The translations under genes and the position numbers were made by a program. Below, piece by piece: positions 8,803-18,008 of a DNA stretch of 64,000 nucleotides. A model generated the notes under the pieces. The model searched no databases, was not told the origin of the DNA, and worked only from the letters and a program-made list of their open reading frames with translations. The DNA comes from an uncultured Lachnospiraceae bacterium (GTDB taxonomy: Bacteria > Bacillota > Clostridia > Lachnospirales > Lachnospiraceae): assembly GCA_947588995.1 (NCBI GenBank), contig CANPZI010000004.1, forward strand, positions 1 to 64,000, read 5' to 3'. Positions within the stretch are counted from its first letter, which is position 1; every line of letters starts with the position of its first letter.

Positions 8803-10110
8803 TCATTTTAACAATAGGATATCCTCTTGCAGAAAACCGTCAAGCGTTCCCGCGACGATTTGATTCCTGAGGCCTGTCGTTGGGTCCGCCTCTTTCGCGG
8901 CCATGACATACTGCGGCGTATGCCCGACCCAGTACGGCTTCCCGGCGATCTCTTTCTTCTCCTCAAAGAGAACCTCGCTCCTGCTGCCCATCAGGCTTGT
9001 CCGGTAAGCCCGAGACATCCTGCGCTCCTCTTTCGCCAGGATGGCGCTGCGCCTGCTCTTTTCCGCCTCCGTAAGCTGGCCCGCCATCGCCGCGGCCGGC
9101 GTGCCCTTTCGCCTGGAATATTTGAAAATATGCATCTCGTAGAAGTCAACCCGCCGCACAAACTCCCGCGTCTCGCAGAATTCCTCCTCCGTCTCCCCCG
9201 GAAAACCCACGATCACATCCGTGGTGAGCGCCGGATTTCGGTAATATGCCCGGAGAATCTCTGTCGTCCGAAAGTATTCCCCGCTGGTATAGCGTCTATT
9301 CATTCGCCCAAGCACCGAATCGCAGCCGCTCTGCAGGGACAGATGAAAGTGCGGGCAGATCTTCGGCATGGCGCTGATGCGCGCGGCAAACTCTTCGGTG
9401 ACGATGCGCGGCTCCAGCGATCCGAGGCGTATGCGCTCAATCCCCTCCACAGCGTGCAGCTTCTCCAGCAGTCCGAGAAGTTCAGGCTCTCCCCTGTCCA
9501 GCCCGTAAGAGCTGATATGGATCCCTGTCAGCACAATCTCCCGATATCCCGCGGCCGCAATGCCCTCTGCTTCGCGCAGGATATCCTCCTCCCTGCGGCT
9601 TCTGACCCGCCCCCTGGCATAGGGAATAATACAGTAAGAGCAGAACTGATTGCAGCCGTCCTGAATCTTGAGATAGACCCGGGTGTGCTCCGCCGTCTCC
9701 GTGAGCGTCATCTCCTCGTACTCGTCCGTATGGTTGATATCGATGACGGCATCCCCGCTCTCTCTGCCCTCCAGATAATTCTCCAGAATGTCGACCAGAT
9801 CTTTCTTGCGGTTGTTGCCGACGACCAGATCCACAGCGTCGTCCGCCCTCGCCTGTCCCTCTTCCATCTGCACATAGCATCCCACCGCCACCACCACGGC
9901 AGCGGGATTCTGCTTCTTCGCGCGGTGCAGCATCTGCCTGCTCTTTCGGTCCGCGATATTGGTCACGGTGCAGGTGTTGACAATATAGATGTCCGCGAAC
10001 TCATCAAAAGGTACAATTTTATATCCTCTTTCCCGCAGTCTTTGTTGCATAACGTCCATCTCATAGGCGTTGACTTTGCAGCCAAGGTTATGTAATGCTA
10101 CACTTTTCAT
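8803..10110 (-). CDS. mtaB: tRNA (N6-threonylcarbamoyladenosine(37)-C2)-methylthiotransferase
   Basis: 435-residue radical SAM methylthiotransferase that converts t6A37 to ms2t6A37 in tRNAs decoding ANN codons. The N-terminal UPF0004 domain carries cysteines in LHNLGCKVN, VNTCTVTN and VAVGCYVQ for one cluster. The radical SAM CxxxCxxC (CNQFCSYC) is near residue 155, and a C-terminal TRAM-like segment ends the protein. The LGCKVN signature distinguishes MtaB from MiaB and RimO. It has its own ribosome binding site (GGAGATTACT) and is transcribed toward ireB. Confidence 0.96.
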   Translation of the reverse strand: MKSVALHNLGCKVNAYEMDVMQQRLRERGYKIVPFDEFADIYIVNTCTVTNIADRKSRQMLHRAKKQNPAAVVVAVGCYVQMEEGQARADDAVDLVVGNNRKKDLVDILENYLEGRESGDAVIDINHTDEYEEMTLTETAEHTRVYLKIQDGCNQFCSYCIIPYARGRVRSRREEDILREAEGIAAAGYREIVLTGIHISSYGLDRGEPELLGLLEKLHAVEGIERIRLGSLEPRIVTEEFAARISAMPKICPHFHLSLQSGCDSVLGRMNRRYTSGEYFRTTEILRAYYRNPALTTDVIVGFPGETEEEFCETREFVRRVDFYEMHIFKYSRRKGTPAAAMAGQLTEAEKSRRSAILAKEERRMSRAYRTSLMGSRSEVLFEEKKEIAGKPYWVGHTPQYVMAAKEADPTTGLRNQIVAGTLDGFLQEDILLLK

Positions 10111-10143
10111 AGTAATCTCCGCGTTTTTTGTGTTGATTTATCA

Positions 10144-10172
10144 TTGACTTTTGCGCGTCCAGCCTTTAGTAT
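10144..10172 (+). promoter_or_regulatory. Promoter of HPr-like gene
   Basis: TTGACT, 17 nt, TAGTAT, about 38 nt before the start codon at 10211. It is divergent from mtaB. Confidence 0.65.
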
Positions 10173-10210
10173 TATAGCAGAGGGTAGAAACCAAAGGAGG
10201 TAGATCCGGA

Positions 10211-10441
10211 ATGAAAACCGTACAGATTTCTTTAAATTCCATCGACAAGGTTAAGTCTTTCGTAAATGATATCACCAAGTTTGACTATGACTTCGATTTA
10301 GTATCCGGAAGATACGTGATTGACGCAAAATCCATCATGGGCATCTTCAGCTTAGATTTATCCAAGCCTATCGACTTAAATATCCATGCGGAAGACGGGG
10401 CCGACGAAGTAATTGCGGCGCTGAAACCGTACATTATGTAA
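10211..10441 (+). CDS. HPr-like protein lacking the phosphorylatable histidine
   Basis: 76 residues with the HPr fold pattern: the first strand KTVQISLN, a helix, and a clear DAKSIMGIFSLDL at residues 38-50, equivalent to the Ser46 loop of HPr (Ser41 here). The His15 loop (normally xGxHARPA) is replaced by NSIDKVKSF, and no histidine occurs there, so it cannot relay PTS phosphate. A regulatory role through HprK phosphorylation of Ser41 is possible but inferred. It is monocistronic, with a strong AAAGGAGG ribosome binding site and its own terminator. Confidence 0.88.
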   Translation: MKTVQISLNSIDKVKSFVNDITKFDYDFDLVSGRYVIDAKSIMGIFSLDLSKPIDLNIHAEDGADEVIAALKPYIM

Positions 10442-10457
10442 TTTACATACCACAAAG

Positions 10458-10487
10458 CCACCGGCAGCGCCGGTGGTTTTTTCTTTT
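10458..10487 (+). terminator. Terminator of HPr-like gene
   Basis: CCACCGGC-AGC-GCCGGTGG hairpin followed by TTTTTTC, beginning 16 nt after the stop codon. Confidence 0.92.
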
Positions 10488-10523
10488 ACGCGGCAATGAG
10501 CCAGGCGCGCCCTGTTCTTTGCC

Positions 10524-11702
10524 TCACCGCACTTCGATCACCTCGTCGGTATCGAGCGCCGTCTGCACCAGCTCGTCGATCTTCCCGTCGAGGTTGTGTT
10601 CATCTCTTCTGATAATATTCAGATTCGGTTTCGTCACGGGATGCTTCGCCACGAAGATCGTGCAGCAGTCCTCATAGGGCTGAATGGAAGTCTCATATGT
10701 GTCGATCTTCTCCGCGATATCCACAATCTCCATCTTGTCAAAACCGATTAACGGCCGGTAGACCGGCAGAGCGCAGACTTCATCGGTCGCCATCAGGCTG
10801 TGCATCGTCTGGGACGCCACCTGGCCGATGCTCTCCCCCGTAATCAGGCCGAGGCACTCCGTCTCTTTCGCGATGTGCTCCGCAATGCGCATCATATAGC
10901 GCCGCATGATAATCGTCAGCTCGTCATGGGGGCATTTGTCATAGATATAGAGCTGGATATCCGTAAAATTGATCACGTGAAGCCGGATCGGTCCCGCATA
11001 GGCCGCAACTTTCCCCGCCAGATCTACCACTTTCTGTTTCGCCCGTTCGCTTGTGTAGGGCGGCGCATGAAAATATACCGCCTCAATCCTGACGCCTCTT
11101 TTGGCGATCATCCAGCCCGCCACGGGAGAGTCGATACCTCCCGACAGAAGCAGCATACCCTTGCCGCCGGTGCCCACCGGCATACCGCCCGGCCCGGGCA
11201 GCGTCTCGGAATAGATATAGATCTTATCGCGCACCTCCACGTTCAGCAGAATATCCGGCCTGTGTACGTCCACGCGCATCTCCGGATAAGCGTCGAGAAT
11301 CAGACCGCCAAGCTCCGCATTGATCTCCATAGAATTGAGCGGATAATTCTTTCTGGCGCGTCTCGCGGACACCTTGAACGATTTGTGCCTGTCCGGATAG
11401 ACGCTGCCGATATAGCTCACCACGTCCTGTCCCAGCCGGGCAAAACCCTCGTCCTCCACATAGACCACAGGGCAGATGCCGGAGATTCCGAACACCCGCC
11501 CGAGCGCCGTCACCGCCTCGTCATAGTCAAAATCCGAAAGCGCATCCACATAGATGCGCCCGTCCGTCTTGCGCACGGCGAACTCGCCGTCACATTTTCG
11601 CAGCGCGTACTTAATCTGCCGCACCAGCGCATCTTCAAACAGATACCTGTTTTTGCCTTTCACGCCGATTTCCGCATATTTTATCAAAAAAGCCCTGAAC
11701 AT
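10524..11702 (-). CDS. thiI: tRNA 4-thiouridine synthase ThiI
   Basis: 392 residues: an N-terminal ferredoxin-like domain, a THUMP domain, then a PP-loop ATP pyrophosphatase with LLSGGIDSPVAGW near residue 185. It adenylates U8 of tRNA and inserts sulfur. The rhodanese domain of the enterobacterial enzyme is missing, as is usual in Bacillota, so sulfur must come directly from a dedicated cysteine desulfurase. That partner is encoded immediately upstream, with a 29-nt gap. Confidence 0.96.
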   Translation of the reverse strand: MFRAFLIKYAEIGVKGKNRYLFEDALVRQIKYALRKCDGEFAVRKTDGRIYVDALSDFDYDEAVTALGRVFGISGICPVVYVEDEGFARLGQDVVSYIGSVYPDRHKSFKVSARRARKNYPLNSMEINAELGGLILDAYPEMRVDVHRPDILLNVEVRDKIYIYSETLPGPGGMPVGTGGKGMLLLSGGIDSPVAGWMIAKRGVRIEAVYFHAPPYTSERAKQKVVDLAGKVAAYAGPIRLHVINFTDIQLYIYDKCPHDELTIIMRRYMMRIAEHIAKETECLGLITGESIGQVASQTMHSLMATDEVCALPVYRPLIGFDKMEIVDIAEKIDTYETSIQPYEDCCTIFVAKHPVTKPNLNIIRRDEHNLDGKIDELVQTALDTDEVIEVR

Positions 11703-11731
11703 ATTCTGCTTACCTGTTCCTTCCCTGCCGT

Positions 11732-12886
11732 CTATCGCCGGGTATATCTCCGAAGCATCGGAATCATCTCGGACAATGCCTGTATAGTATAGCGGATTTC
11801 CTCCTCGGTTGTAAAGACCGAAAAACTGAATCGTATGGTGGAATCTAAAAGCTCCCTCTCCACGCCGATGGCTTTCAGAGTGGCCGAGGTCTGTGGTTTA
11901 TTGGAAGCGCAGGCGCTCCCCGCTGACACATAAATCCCCCGTTCTTCCAGCGCATGCAGAAGCACCTCGCTCCGCACGCCGCGCACCGACAGGCTCACGA
12001 TATGCGGCGCTCCCTCTCCGTTCGGGCAGCCGTTGATCCTGACCTGTTCCAGCCCGCTGACACCCTCGACAAACATGGCGCGCAGACGGTACATCCTATC
12101 CATGTCCTTCTCCAGACCGGCATAAATCATCTCCGCAGCTTTGGCCAGCCCCGCGATGCCGGCGACATTCTCCGTGCCGGAGCGCATTCCTTTCTGCTGG
12201 CCGCCGCCGTACAGAATGGGATTGACTTTCGCGCCGTCCCTGAGATAGAGAAACCCGACGCCCTTAGGACCGTGAATCTTGTGGGCGCTGACGGACAGCA
12301 TATCCACGTGCATTTTAGCCGGATGGATGCGGTATTTGCCGAACCCCTGCACGGCATCCACGTGAAACAGTGTCGAAGGATTGACGCGTTTGATCAGCGC
12401 CCCCGCCTCCGCGATGGGCTGCACAGTGCCAATCTCGTTGTTGGTGTGCATAATCGACACCAGGATCGTGTCCGGCCTCATGGCGCGCTCCAGATCCTGC
12501 AGGGAAATCCTGCCCTCCCGGTCTACGGGAAGATAAGTGACCTGAAACCCCTGCTGCTCCAGATAGGCCATTGGCTGCAGGATCGCGGGATGCTCGATCA
12601 TCGTCGTAATCAGGTGTCTGCCTCTTCTGTGGTTCGCCATCGCCGTACCGATCAGGGCCATATTGTCAGATTCCGTGCCTCCCGAGGTAAACAGAATCTC
12701 TTTTTCATTCACTTTCATGATTTTTGCCAGCGTCTCTCCGGCATATCTTAAGTACCGCTCCGCCTCTACTCCTTTGTGGTGCATACTGGAGGGATTGCCG
12801 TAATCCTCGCACATGATCTTATGCATCAACTGCGCGACCTCGTCGAAGCAGCGGGTCGTGGCAGAATTGTCCAAATACGCTTCCAT
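11732..12886 (-). CDS. Cysteine desulfurase (NifS/IscS family), probable ThiI partner
   Basis: 384-residue PLP-dependent enzyme giving alanine and a protein persulfide from cysteine. Visible features are the start AYLDNSATT, the HVDAVQGFGK segment, the PLP lysine in SAHKIHGPKG (about 200) and the active cysteine in SAGSACASNK (about 323). I chose the ATG at 12886 because AAAGGA lies 9 nt before it; an ATG three codons earlier would sit directly on that site. Pairing with thiI suggests it feeds 4-thiouridine and thiamin synthesis. A general Fe-S role cannot be excluded because no iscU is adjacent. Confidence 0.94.
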   Translation of the reverse strand: MEAYLDNSATTRCFDEVAQLMHKIMCEDYGNPSSMHHKGVEAERYLRYAGETLAKIMKVNEKEILFTSGGTESDNMALIGTAMANHRRGRHLITTMIEHPAILQPMAYLEQQGFQVTYLPVDREGRISLQDLERAMRPDTILVSIMHTNNEIGTVQPIAEAGALIKRVNPSTLFHVDAVQGFGKYRIHPAKMHVDMLSVSAHKIHGPKGVGFLYLRDGAKVNPILYGGGQQKGMRSGTENVAGIAGLAKAAEMIYAGLEKDMDRMYRLRAMFVEGVSGLEQVRINGCPNGEGAPHIVSLSVRGVRSEVLLHALEERGIYVSAGSACASNKPQTSATLKAIGVERELLDSTIRFSFSVFTTEEEIRYTIQALSEMIPMLRRYTRR

Positions 12887-12954
12887 GCCTGTCATTCCTT
12901 TCTCTCAACCTGTCGTCAGCTCCGCAGACTGTATGCTCACTACATCTTATGTCA

Positions 12955-13695
12955 TTACGCTTCCAATTGATACAGCAGCCACGACAGCACCGCAAGTCCC
13001 GCCGTCTCCGTGCGCAGGATGCGTCGGCCCAGCGTGACGGGCTCTATTCCCGCCGCCAGCGCCTCCTGAATCTCACTCTCCTCGAAGCCGCCCTCCGGGC
13101 CGATAAATACGGCGACGCGCTGTCCCGCCCGGACCGTCTCCACGATCTGCCTCGTGCGGCTCATATCCTCCGCCAGTTCATAGGGAATCAGTTTCACGTC
13201 CATGTCCCGCGCGTACCCGATCGCCTCCCGCATCGTCATGACTTCGCGCACCGCCGGCATGATACCGCGTCTGCTCTGCTTCGCCGCCGCTTCCGCGATT
13301 CCCTGCCATCTGCTCACTCTGGCCTGCGCTTTCTTCTCGTCGAGTTTCACCACGCACCGCTTCGCCGCCACGGGAATCACCTCATGTACGCCCAGCTCTA
13401 TCGCTTTCTGAATCACAAACTCCATCTTGTCCGCTTTCGGCAGGCCCTGAAAAAGATAGATTTGGGCCGGGAGCTCCACGTCGGCCTCCTTGATAAAGCG
13501 CAGCGCACAGATCACTTCGCGCTCCGTATATGCCTCAATACCGCAGCGATATTCACGGCCGTCCGCGCCGTTTCGCACCGCAAGCTCCTCCCCCGGCTTC
13601 ATGCGCAGCACATTTTTGATATGATTATAGTCGTCGCCCGTGATGACGATTCTCCTGTCCTGTATCTGCGACGGTTCCACAAAAAAACAATGCAT
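12955..13695 (-). CDS. rsmE: 16S rRNA (uracil(1498)-N3)-methyltransferase
   Basis: 246-residue SPOUT methyltransferase. It has an N-terminal PUA-like domain (MHCFFVEPSQI, NHIKNVLRMKPGEEL) and a C-terminal knotted domain with IGPEGGFEESEI and LGRRILRTETAGLAVLSW, which bind SAM. The start at 13695 gives the canonical MHxFFV N-terminus; in-frame codons further upstream run into the vanZ-like gene. In many Clostridia rsmE follows prmA directly, but here a VanZ-like gene lies between. Confidence 0.95.
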   Translation of the reverse strand: MHCFFVEPSQIQDRRIVITGDDYNHIKNVLRMKPGEELAVRNGADGREYRCGIEAYTEREVICALRFIKEADVELPAQIYLFQGLPKADKMEFVIQKAIELGVHEVIPVAAKRCVVKLDEKKAQARVSRWQGIAEAAAKQSRRGIMPAVREVMTMREAIGYARDMDVKLIPYELAEDMSRTRQIVETVRAGQRVAVFIGPEGGFEESEIQEALAAGIEPVTLGRRILRTETAGLAVLSWLLYQLEA

Positions 13696-13699
13696 CGCC

Positions 13700-14197
13700 T
13701 TACCGTACCTTTCCCCTGATGCTCCCGGCCAGCAAGACAATCGCCAGACCCAGCACAGCACCGGCACTGTCCACCAGCACGTCGCTCACCATACCGGCCC
13801 GCCCCGGCACAAAGAGTTGATGGATCTCATCACTGCAGGCGTACAGCATCGCAAACACCGCGGCGGCGCCTGCCCTTTTCAGGCGGGACAGCTGCCATCT
13901 GCCAAGCCAGATATAGAGCAGTATGGCCAGAACCGCATACTCCGTCATATGCGCGGCCTTTCTGACAAAATGCTCCATCTCGTTCGCAATCTCCCGCAGT
14001 TTTTCTTCGTCTATATGGAGATGAAAAAACAGTCCCGTCGTGTTGACGATGCGATAGCTCAGGCCCAGACTGACCTCGCTCGACTCTTCGCTGGGCTGGG
14101 CGGAAAAAGCAAAAATCACGCACATCCATATCAGCGCCAGAATTCCGGCAATTGTACTTTTCATCCGAATCCGCTTTACTCTTATCCCGCTGTCCAT
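13700..14197 (-). CDS. VanZ-like membrane protein
   Basis: 165 residues with about four membrane helices and the VanZ pattern: FAFSAQPSEESS after helix 1, HFVRKAAHMTEYAVLA, SDEIHQLFVPGRAGMVSDVLVDSAGAVLG. VanZ-family proteins are often linked to teicoplanin tolerance or have unknown roles; resistance cannot be inferred here. It is wedged between prmA and rsmE with gaps of 3-4 nt, so it is co-transcribed. The start could also be the ATG 11 codons downstream (MKSTIAG), because neither has a strong ribosome binding site. Confidence 0.87.
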   Translation of the reverse strand: MDSGIRVKRIRMKSTIAGILALIWMCVIFAFSAQPSEESSEVSLGLSYRIVNTTGLFFHLHIDEEKLREIANEMEHFVRKAAHMTEYAVLAILLYIWLGRWQLSRLKRAGAAAVFAMLYACSDEIHQLFVPGRAGMVSDVLVDSAGAVLGLAIVLLAGSIRGKVR

Positions 14198-14200
14198 CTC

Positions 14201-15190
14201 TTACCGTTCCCTGCGCGCCGTGACAGACACCCACTCTCCCTGATACGTCGCCTCAAGAATCGTAAGACCGCCCCTCTCCAGAGCCTGTCTGACCGTCTCC
14301 TCTTTCGCGTTGATGATACCGGACATAATGCAGATACCGCCCTTTTTCATGTGGCGAACGATCACCGGCGCAAGCGGCACCAGCACATCCGCCAGAATAT
14401 TCGCCGTCACCATATCGTAGCGCTCGTAACCGACTCTGTCCTGTATCGCCCGATCCGAGATGATATTGCCGATCATCATCTCAAATTTTTCTTCCGCGAT
14501 GCCGTTGGCCTCCCTGTTCTGCGCTACCGCCTCCACGGCACAGGGATCCAGATCCGTGCCGACCGCGTGCTTCGCGCCGTACATCAGTGCGAGAATCGCC
14601 AGAATACCGCTGCCGGTTCCCACGTCCAAAAGCTCCGTCTCCGGCGTGAGGTACTTTTTGATCTGCCGGATGCACAGCTGCGTCGTCTCGTGCATCCCCG
14701 TACCAAAAGCCGTCCCCGGATCAATGTGCAGTATCCTCTTATCCGCATCCTCCGCCCTGACTTCCTCCCAGGACGGGATGACAAGCAGATCGTCTATGTA
14801 GAACTGGTGAAAATACTGCTTCCAGTTGTTAATCCAGTCAACGTCCTCCGTCTCCTCCACTGTGACCGCACCCTCACCGATGTCCATAAAAGCCCGCAGT
14901 CCATCGAGTTCTTCCCTGATCCGGGCGACGACTTCATCTCTGCCGGCGGGCACACCGCCCAGCTCCACGCCGCCATCCTCCCTCTCCTCCAGGAAGAAAC
15001 TGAGATACGCGATGCCGTCGTCCTCCGGCCCGTCCGGCAGGATATCCACAAACATCTGCTCTTTCTCCCATGCGGTCAGCGGAACCTTATCTTCGATCTG
15101 CGCGCCCTCCAGCCCTATGTCGTAGAGCGTGCTGATGATGATATCCTCCGCATCCGTGATTGTCTTAATCCTGAATTTTACCCATTTCAT
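14201..15190 (-). CDS. prmA: Ribosomal protein L11 methyltransferase
   Basis: About 329 residues. The N-terminal domain binds L11 and the C-terminal class I methyltransferase carries LLDVGTGSGILAIL near 190, TDLDPCAV and VTANILADVLV. It trimethylates lysines and the N-terminus of L11. The start at 15190 gives the common MKWVKFRI N-terminus; an ATG four codons upstream overlaps the AGAGGA site too closely. It belongs to the downstream part of the dnaJ-side gene run. Confidence 0.95.
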   Translation of the reverse strand: MKWVKFRIKTITDAEDIIISTLYDIGLEGAQIEDKVPLTAWEKEQMFVDILPDGPEDDGIAYLSFFLEEREDGGVELGGVPAGRDEVVARIREELDGLRAFMDIGEGAVTVEETEDVDWINNWKQYFHQFYIDDLLVIPSWEEVRAEDADKRILHIDPGTAFGTGMHETTQLCIRQIKKYLTPETELLDVGTGSGILAILALMYGAKHAVGTDLDPCAVEAVAQNREANGIAEEKFEMMIGNIISDRAIQDRVGYERYDMVTANILADVLVPLAPVIVRHMKKGGICIMSGIINAKEETVRQALERGGLTILEATYQGEWVSVTARRER

Positions 15191-15206
15191 AATAATCTTC
15201 ATTCCT

Positions 15207-16496
15207 CTAATCGTCAGACTCTGCCCTCTCGGCCGCCTCGGCTATCGCCGCCGCATCCTCGCCGCTCTCACTCGTGCCGGCAGCCTGCACCGACGGCAAA
15301 TCCGGCGCGGCCAGATGCTCCTCATCCGCACCGTAGAGCGCATACTCGCCGTACTCCTGCCAGATATTGCAGATCCATGTCTTCCCCTGATTGAATATAA
15401 TCTCGTCCCCCGCCTCATCGTAAAATCTGGCCGGTGTGAAATCTCCGTCGTAGCGCGACCACGTTCCCTTGATCGCCCTGCCGCCCGTGAAGACGACGGC
15501 ATCTCCCTCGCCGTGCACCCCGAAAGCCAGATAGTCATGATCATCCCGCACTTCACCGTGACAGTATTGGAATACCACATTGCTGACGGCAAGCTGTTTT
15601 CCGTCGTACTCATCAATCTGTTCCTCGCCGTCCTGATAGCGGTAATAGAGGCGGTCGTCCGCGTCATACCGGAAATACGGATGATAAGCGCCATATCCTC
15701 CCGAATTGCTCTCCGACACCCCGCCCGGATAAATGAGTACCGCCTCCTCGCAGTCCTCATAGTCCGCCGTCACACCGTCCGCCGCGAACAGAAACGGAGG
15801 CACATAATTCTCATCATAATTCCAGTCGTATCCCAGACGTTCCACCGCCGCGAACAGCCCGTCCGTCATGAGATAACCGGTAAATTCCGTGGCATATCCG
15901 GGCCGCTCCACTCTGTCGAACGCCTCATTGGCAGGATTGTGGATTCCTGCGACCCCCATGCTGATATTATAATAATTCGGCCTGTTGATCAACTCCTCCA
16001 CATAAGGTCTGGCCAGCCCCCAGTTGCAGTAGATCGCCTCATAGCCCATCGCCACATAGACAAAATAGTCGCGGCTGGAGCGCACCGGTCCGATCCGGTC
16101 CAGATCATCGAAATCCTCAAAGACCGCCATCAGTCTCGTGATACGCCCTTCCACGGGAGCCTCATAGATGATTCCCGCCCGTGACAGCCCATATTGCGGC
16201 ATAGCCGGCCTGTTATTCGGAATCATGACCGCGATCGGCCTTCTGAGAGCTTTCTCGGTGCTTGTCCACTGACCGGTCAGATAACTCTGTATCTTCCCGT
16301 TCTCCTCCGTCCGCTCCTCAATCACCCGCGGCCCCTCTGTGAGTTCTTCCGCAGTCCCCTCCTCCGGCGCGGGCGTCTCTTCCTGCGTCGTCTCCGACTC
16401 AGGCGCCGGAGCGGATTCCCGCCACAGGCCGCAGCCGGCAGCACCGACTGTAACACAACATAAAAGCACAAATAATATCGTTTTCCCCCGATTCAT
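15207..16496 (-). CDS. DUF3048 domain lipoprotein (YerB-like)
   Basis: 429-residue exported lipoprotein with a signal peptide of about 20 residues ending VGAAGC. A Pro/Glu/Thr linker is followed by the two DUF3048 parts: RRPIAVMIPNNRPAMPQYGLSRAGIIYEAPVEGRITRLMAVFED with IGPVRSSRDYFV, and a C-terminal section with ATFTGGRAIKGTW-like and DEAGDEIIFNQGKTWI features. Function of the family is unknown; Bacillus YerB is a member. I chose the ATG at 16496, which has GGAG 6 nt before it; that GGAG is part of the repeated leader element. Control may therefore act at translation through this leader, shared with pyrG. The acidic C-terminus contains an Ala/Glu-rich helix. Confidence 0.93.
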   Translation of the reverse strand: MNRGKTILFVLLCCVTVGAAGCGLWRESAPAPESETTQEETPAPEEGTAEELTEGPRVIEERTEENGKIQSYLTGQWTSTEKALRRPIAVMIPNNRPAMPQYGLSRAGIIYEAPVEGRITRLMAVFEDFDDLDRIGPVRSSRDYFVYVAMGYEAIYCNWGLARPYVEELINRPNYYNISMGVAGIHNPANEAFDRVERPGYATEFTGYLMTDGLFAAVERLGYDWNYDENYVPPFLFAADGVTADYEDCEEAVLIYPGGVSESNSGGYGAYHPYFRYDADDRLYYRYQDGEEQIDEYDGKQLAVSNVVFQYCHGEVRDDHDYLAFGVHGEGDAVVFTGGRAIKGTWSRYDGDFTPARFYDEAGDEIIFNQGKTWICNIWQEYGEYALYGADEEHLAAPDLPSVQAAGTSESGEDAAAIAEAAERAESDD

Positions 16497-16500
16497 ATTA

Positions 16501-16593
16501 TTCTCCATTCCGGAGCGTTTTCGCGACGGGGCGACGCGAATCTCAAATTCGCGTCTGCCATCAAGAGAATTTGTGACGCTCCGGCACAAATTC
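16501..16593 (-). repeat. Structured leader element, copy A (ahead of DUF3048 gene)
   Basis: Read on the minus strand the element has four parts. P1 is a 9-bp hairpin (GAATTTGTG/CACAAATTC) with loop CCGGAGCGT. A GATGGCAG block follows. The central hairpin is 9 bp (GACGCGAAT/ATTCGCGTC). CGTCGCGAAAACGCTCCGG then leads into the GGAATGGAGAA ribosome binding region. The P1 loop is exactly complementary (9 of 9) to ACGCTCCGG at 16510-16518, so a pseudoknot next to the Shine-Dalgarno sequence is possible. A second copy precedes pyrG (52974-53070). Confidence 0.75.
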
Positions 16594-16595
16594 TC

Positions 16596-16632
16596 GTGTG
16601 AAAAATCAGCACATCAGTGTGATTTTTCACAC
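16596..16632 (-). repeat. Perfect 13-bp inverted repeat upstream of leader copy A
   Basis: GTGTGAAAAATCA and TGATTTTTCACAC flank an 11-nt loop. No T-run follows the hairpin on the minus strand, so it is not a classical terminator. It may be the first hairpin of the DUF3048 leader or an operator. Confidence 0.55.
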
Positions 16633-16761
16633 TACCCTCACTTTACCCTTTCTCTTCCGCCTTCACATCCGCCGCTTGTCGGACAGGCATCCCTGTTCTC
16701 CTCACTAACGCTCATTATCTCTTGATCTGCGTCCATTATACCCGAAATAGCGGAAAAAGGC

Positions 16762-16801
16762 AAAAAACCTCTTTCACCGGACATACGCCGATGAAAGAGG
16801 T
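16762..16801 (-). terminator. Terminator of the hrcA-grpE-dnaK-dnaJ operon
   Basis: ACCTCTTTCA/TGAAAGAGGT hairpin followed on the minus strand by TTTTTTG, starting 15 nt after the dnaJ stop. Confidence 0.92.
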
Positions 16802-16815
16802 CTATGACAAACGCA

Positions 16816-17979
16816 TTATTTTCTAAACTTCTTCTTACTCTTGCCGCCCGCTTCTTCGGCGGAACCCGAGGTGACATTCTTGGCCGCGTTCAGCGTATCG
16901 CCCGTCTCCTCATCAAATTTCTTCAAAAGTTCCCGCGCCTCGTGGGAGAGCTTATCCGGCACCTGCACGACCAGCGTGACGTAGTGATCGCCCCGGACGT
17001 TCCTGTTGCGCAGGGACGGAACGCCTTTTCCTTTCAGCCGCACTTTCGTGTCGGTCTGCGTACCCGCCTTGACATCGTAGATCACCTTGCCATCCACGGT
17101 ATCGATCACGATCTCGCCGCCCAGCGACGCAATCGCAAAGGACATCGGCACGGTAGAGTAAATATCCTCCTCCTGTCTCTGGAAAATCGGGTGTCTTCCC
17201 ACCACCACTTCCACCAACAGATCTCCTCTGGGACCGCCGTTCGTCCCCGGCTCACCCTTGTCACGGATGCGGACGCACTGCCCGTTGTCGATACCCGCGG
17301 GAATCGAAACCTGAATCTTTTTCTTATTGGCGATATAACCCGTACCGCGGCAGTCCGGACACTTATCCCTGATCACCTTGCCCGTGCCGTGACAGTCAGG
17401 ACAGGTCTGTACATTTCTGACCGTACCGAAGAAAGACTGCTGGCTGAACACCACCTGCCCCTTACCGCCGCACTTCGTGCACGTCTCGGGACTCGTGCCG
17501 GGTTTCGCTCCCGTGCCGTGACAGGCTGTACACTCGTCTTTCAGCGTGAGCTCAATCTCCTTATCCACACCGAAGACGGCCTCCTCGAAAGTGATGCGCA
17601 CGCTGGTGCGGAGATTCGCCCCTTTCATGGGACCGTTTCCTCTGCTGCGGCGGCTGCCAAAGATATCGCCGAAAATATCACCGAAAATATCGCTGAAATC
17701 GGCACTGTTAAAATCAAAACCGCCGAAACCGCCCGGCCCGCCCGCGCCGTCGAAAGCAGCATGGCCATACTGGTCATACTGCCTTCTCTTCTCCGGATCA
17801 CTCAAAATCGCATAGGCCTCGGAGGCTTCCTTGAACTTTTCCTCAGCCGCCGCGTCCCCGGGATTCATGTCGGGATGGTACTTTTTGGCCAAAGTCTTGT
17901 ATGCTTTTTTGATGGCGGCGTCGTCGGCATTTTTGTCGATGCCGAGCACCTCATAGTAATCTCGTTTCTGCTCTGCCAT
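16816..17979 (-). CDS. dnaJ: Chaperone DnaJ
   Basis: 387-residue class I J-protein. The J domain has HPD in YHPDMNP near residue 34, followed by a Gly/Phe-rich linker ([11 protein letters not shown], about 75-90). Four CxxCxGxG-type zinc repeats lie at about 140-205 ([32 protein letters not shown]), then the substrate-binding C-terminal domains. It delivers clients to DnaK and stimulates its ATPase. GGAATAAGTC precedes the start. It is last in the CIRCE-controlled operon, separated from dnaK by an unusually long structured spacer. Confidence 0.98.
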   Translation of the reverse strand: MAEQKRDYYEVLGIDKNADDAAIKKAYKTLAKKYHPDMNPGDAAAEEKFKEASEAYAILSDPEKRRQYDQYGHAAFDGAGGPGGFGGFDFNSADFSDIFGDIFGDIFGSRRSRGNGPMKGANLRTSVRITFEEAVFGVDKEIELTLKDECTACHGTGAKPGTSPETCTKCGGKGQVVFSQQSFFGTVRNVQTCPDCHGTGKVIRDKCPDCRGTGYIANKKKIQVSIPAGIDNGQCVRIRDKGEPGTNGGPRGDLLVEVVVGRHPIFQRQEEDIYSTVPMSFAIASLGGEIVIDTVDGKVIYDVKAGTQTDTKVRLKGKGVPSLRNRNVRGDHYVTLVVQVPDKLSHEARELLKKFDEETGDTLNAAKNVTSGSAEEAGGKSKKKFRK

Positions 17980-18008
17980 GACTTATTCCTTCCCTGAGTC
18001 AACGTAAC

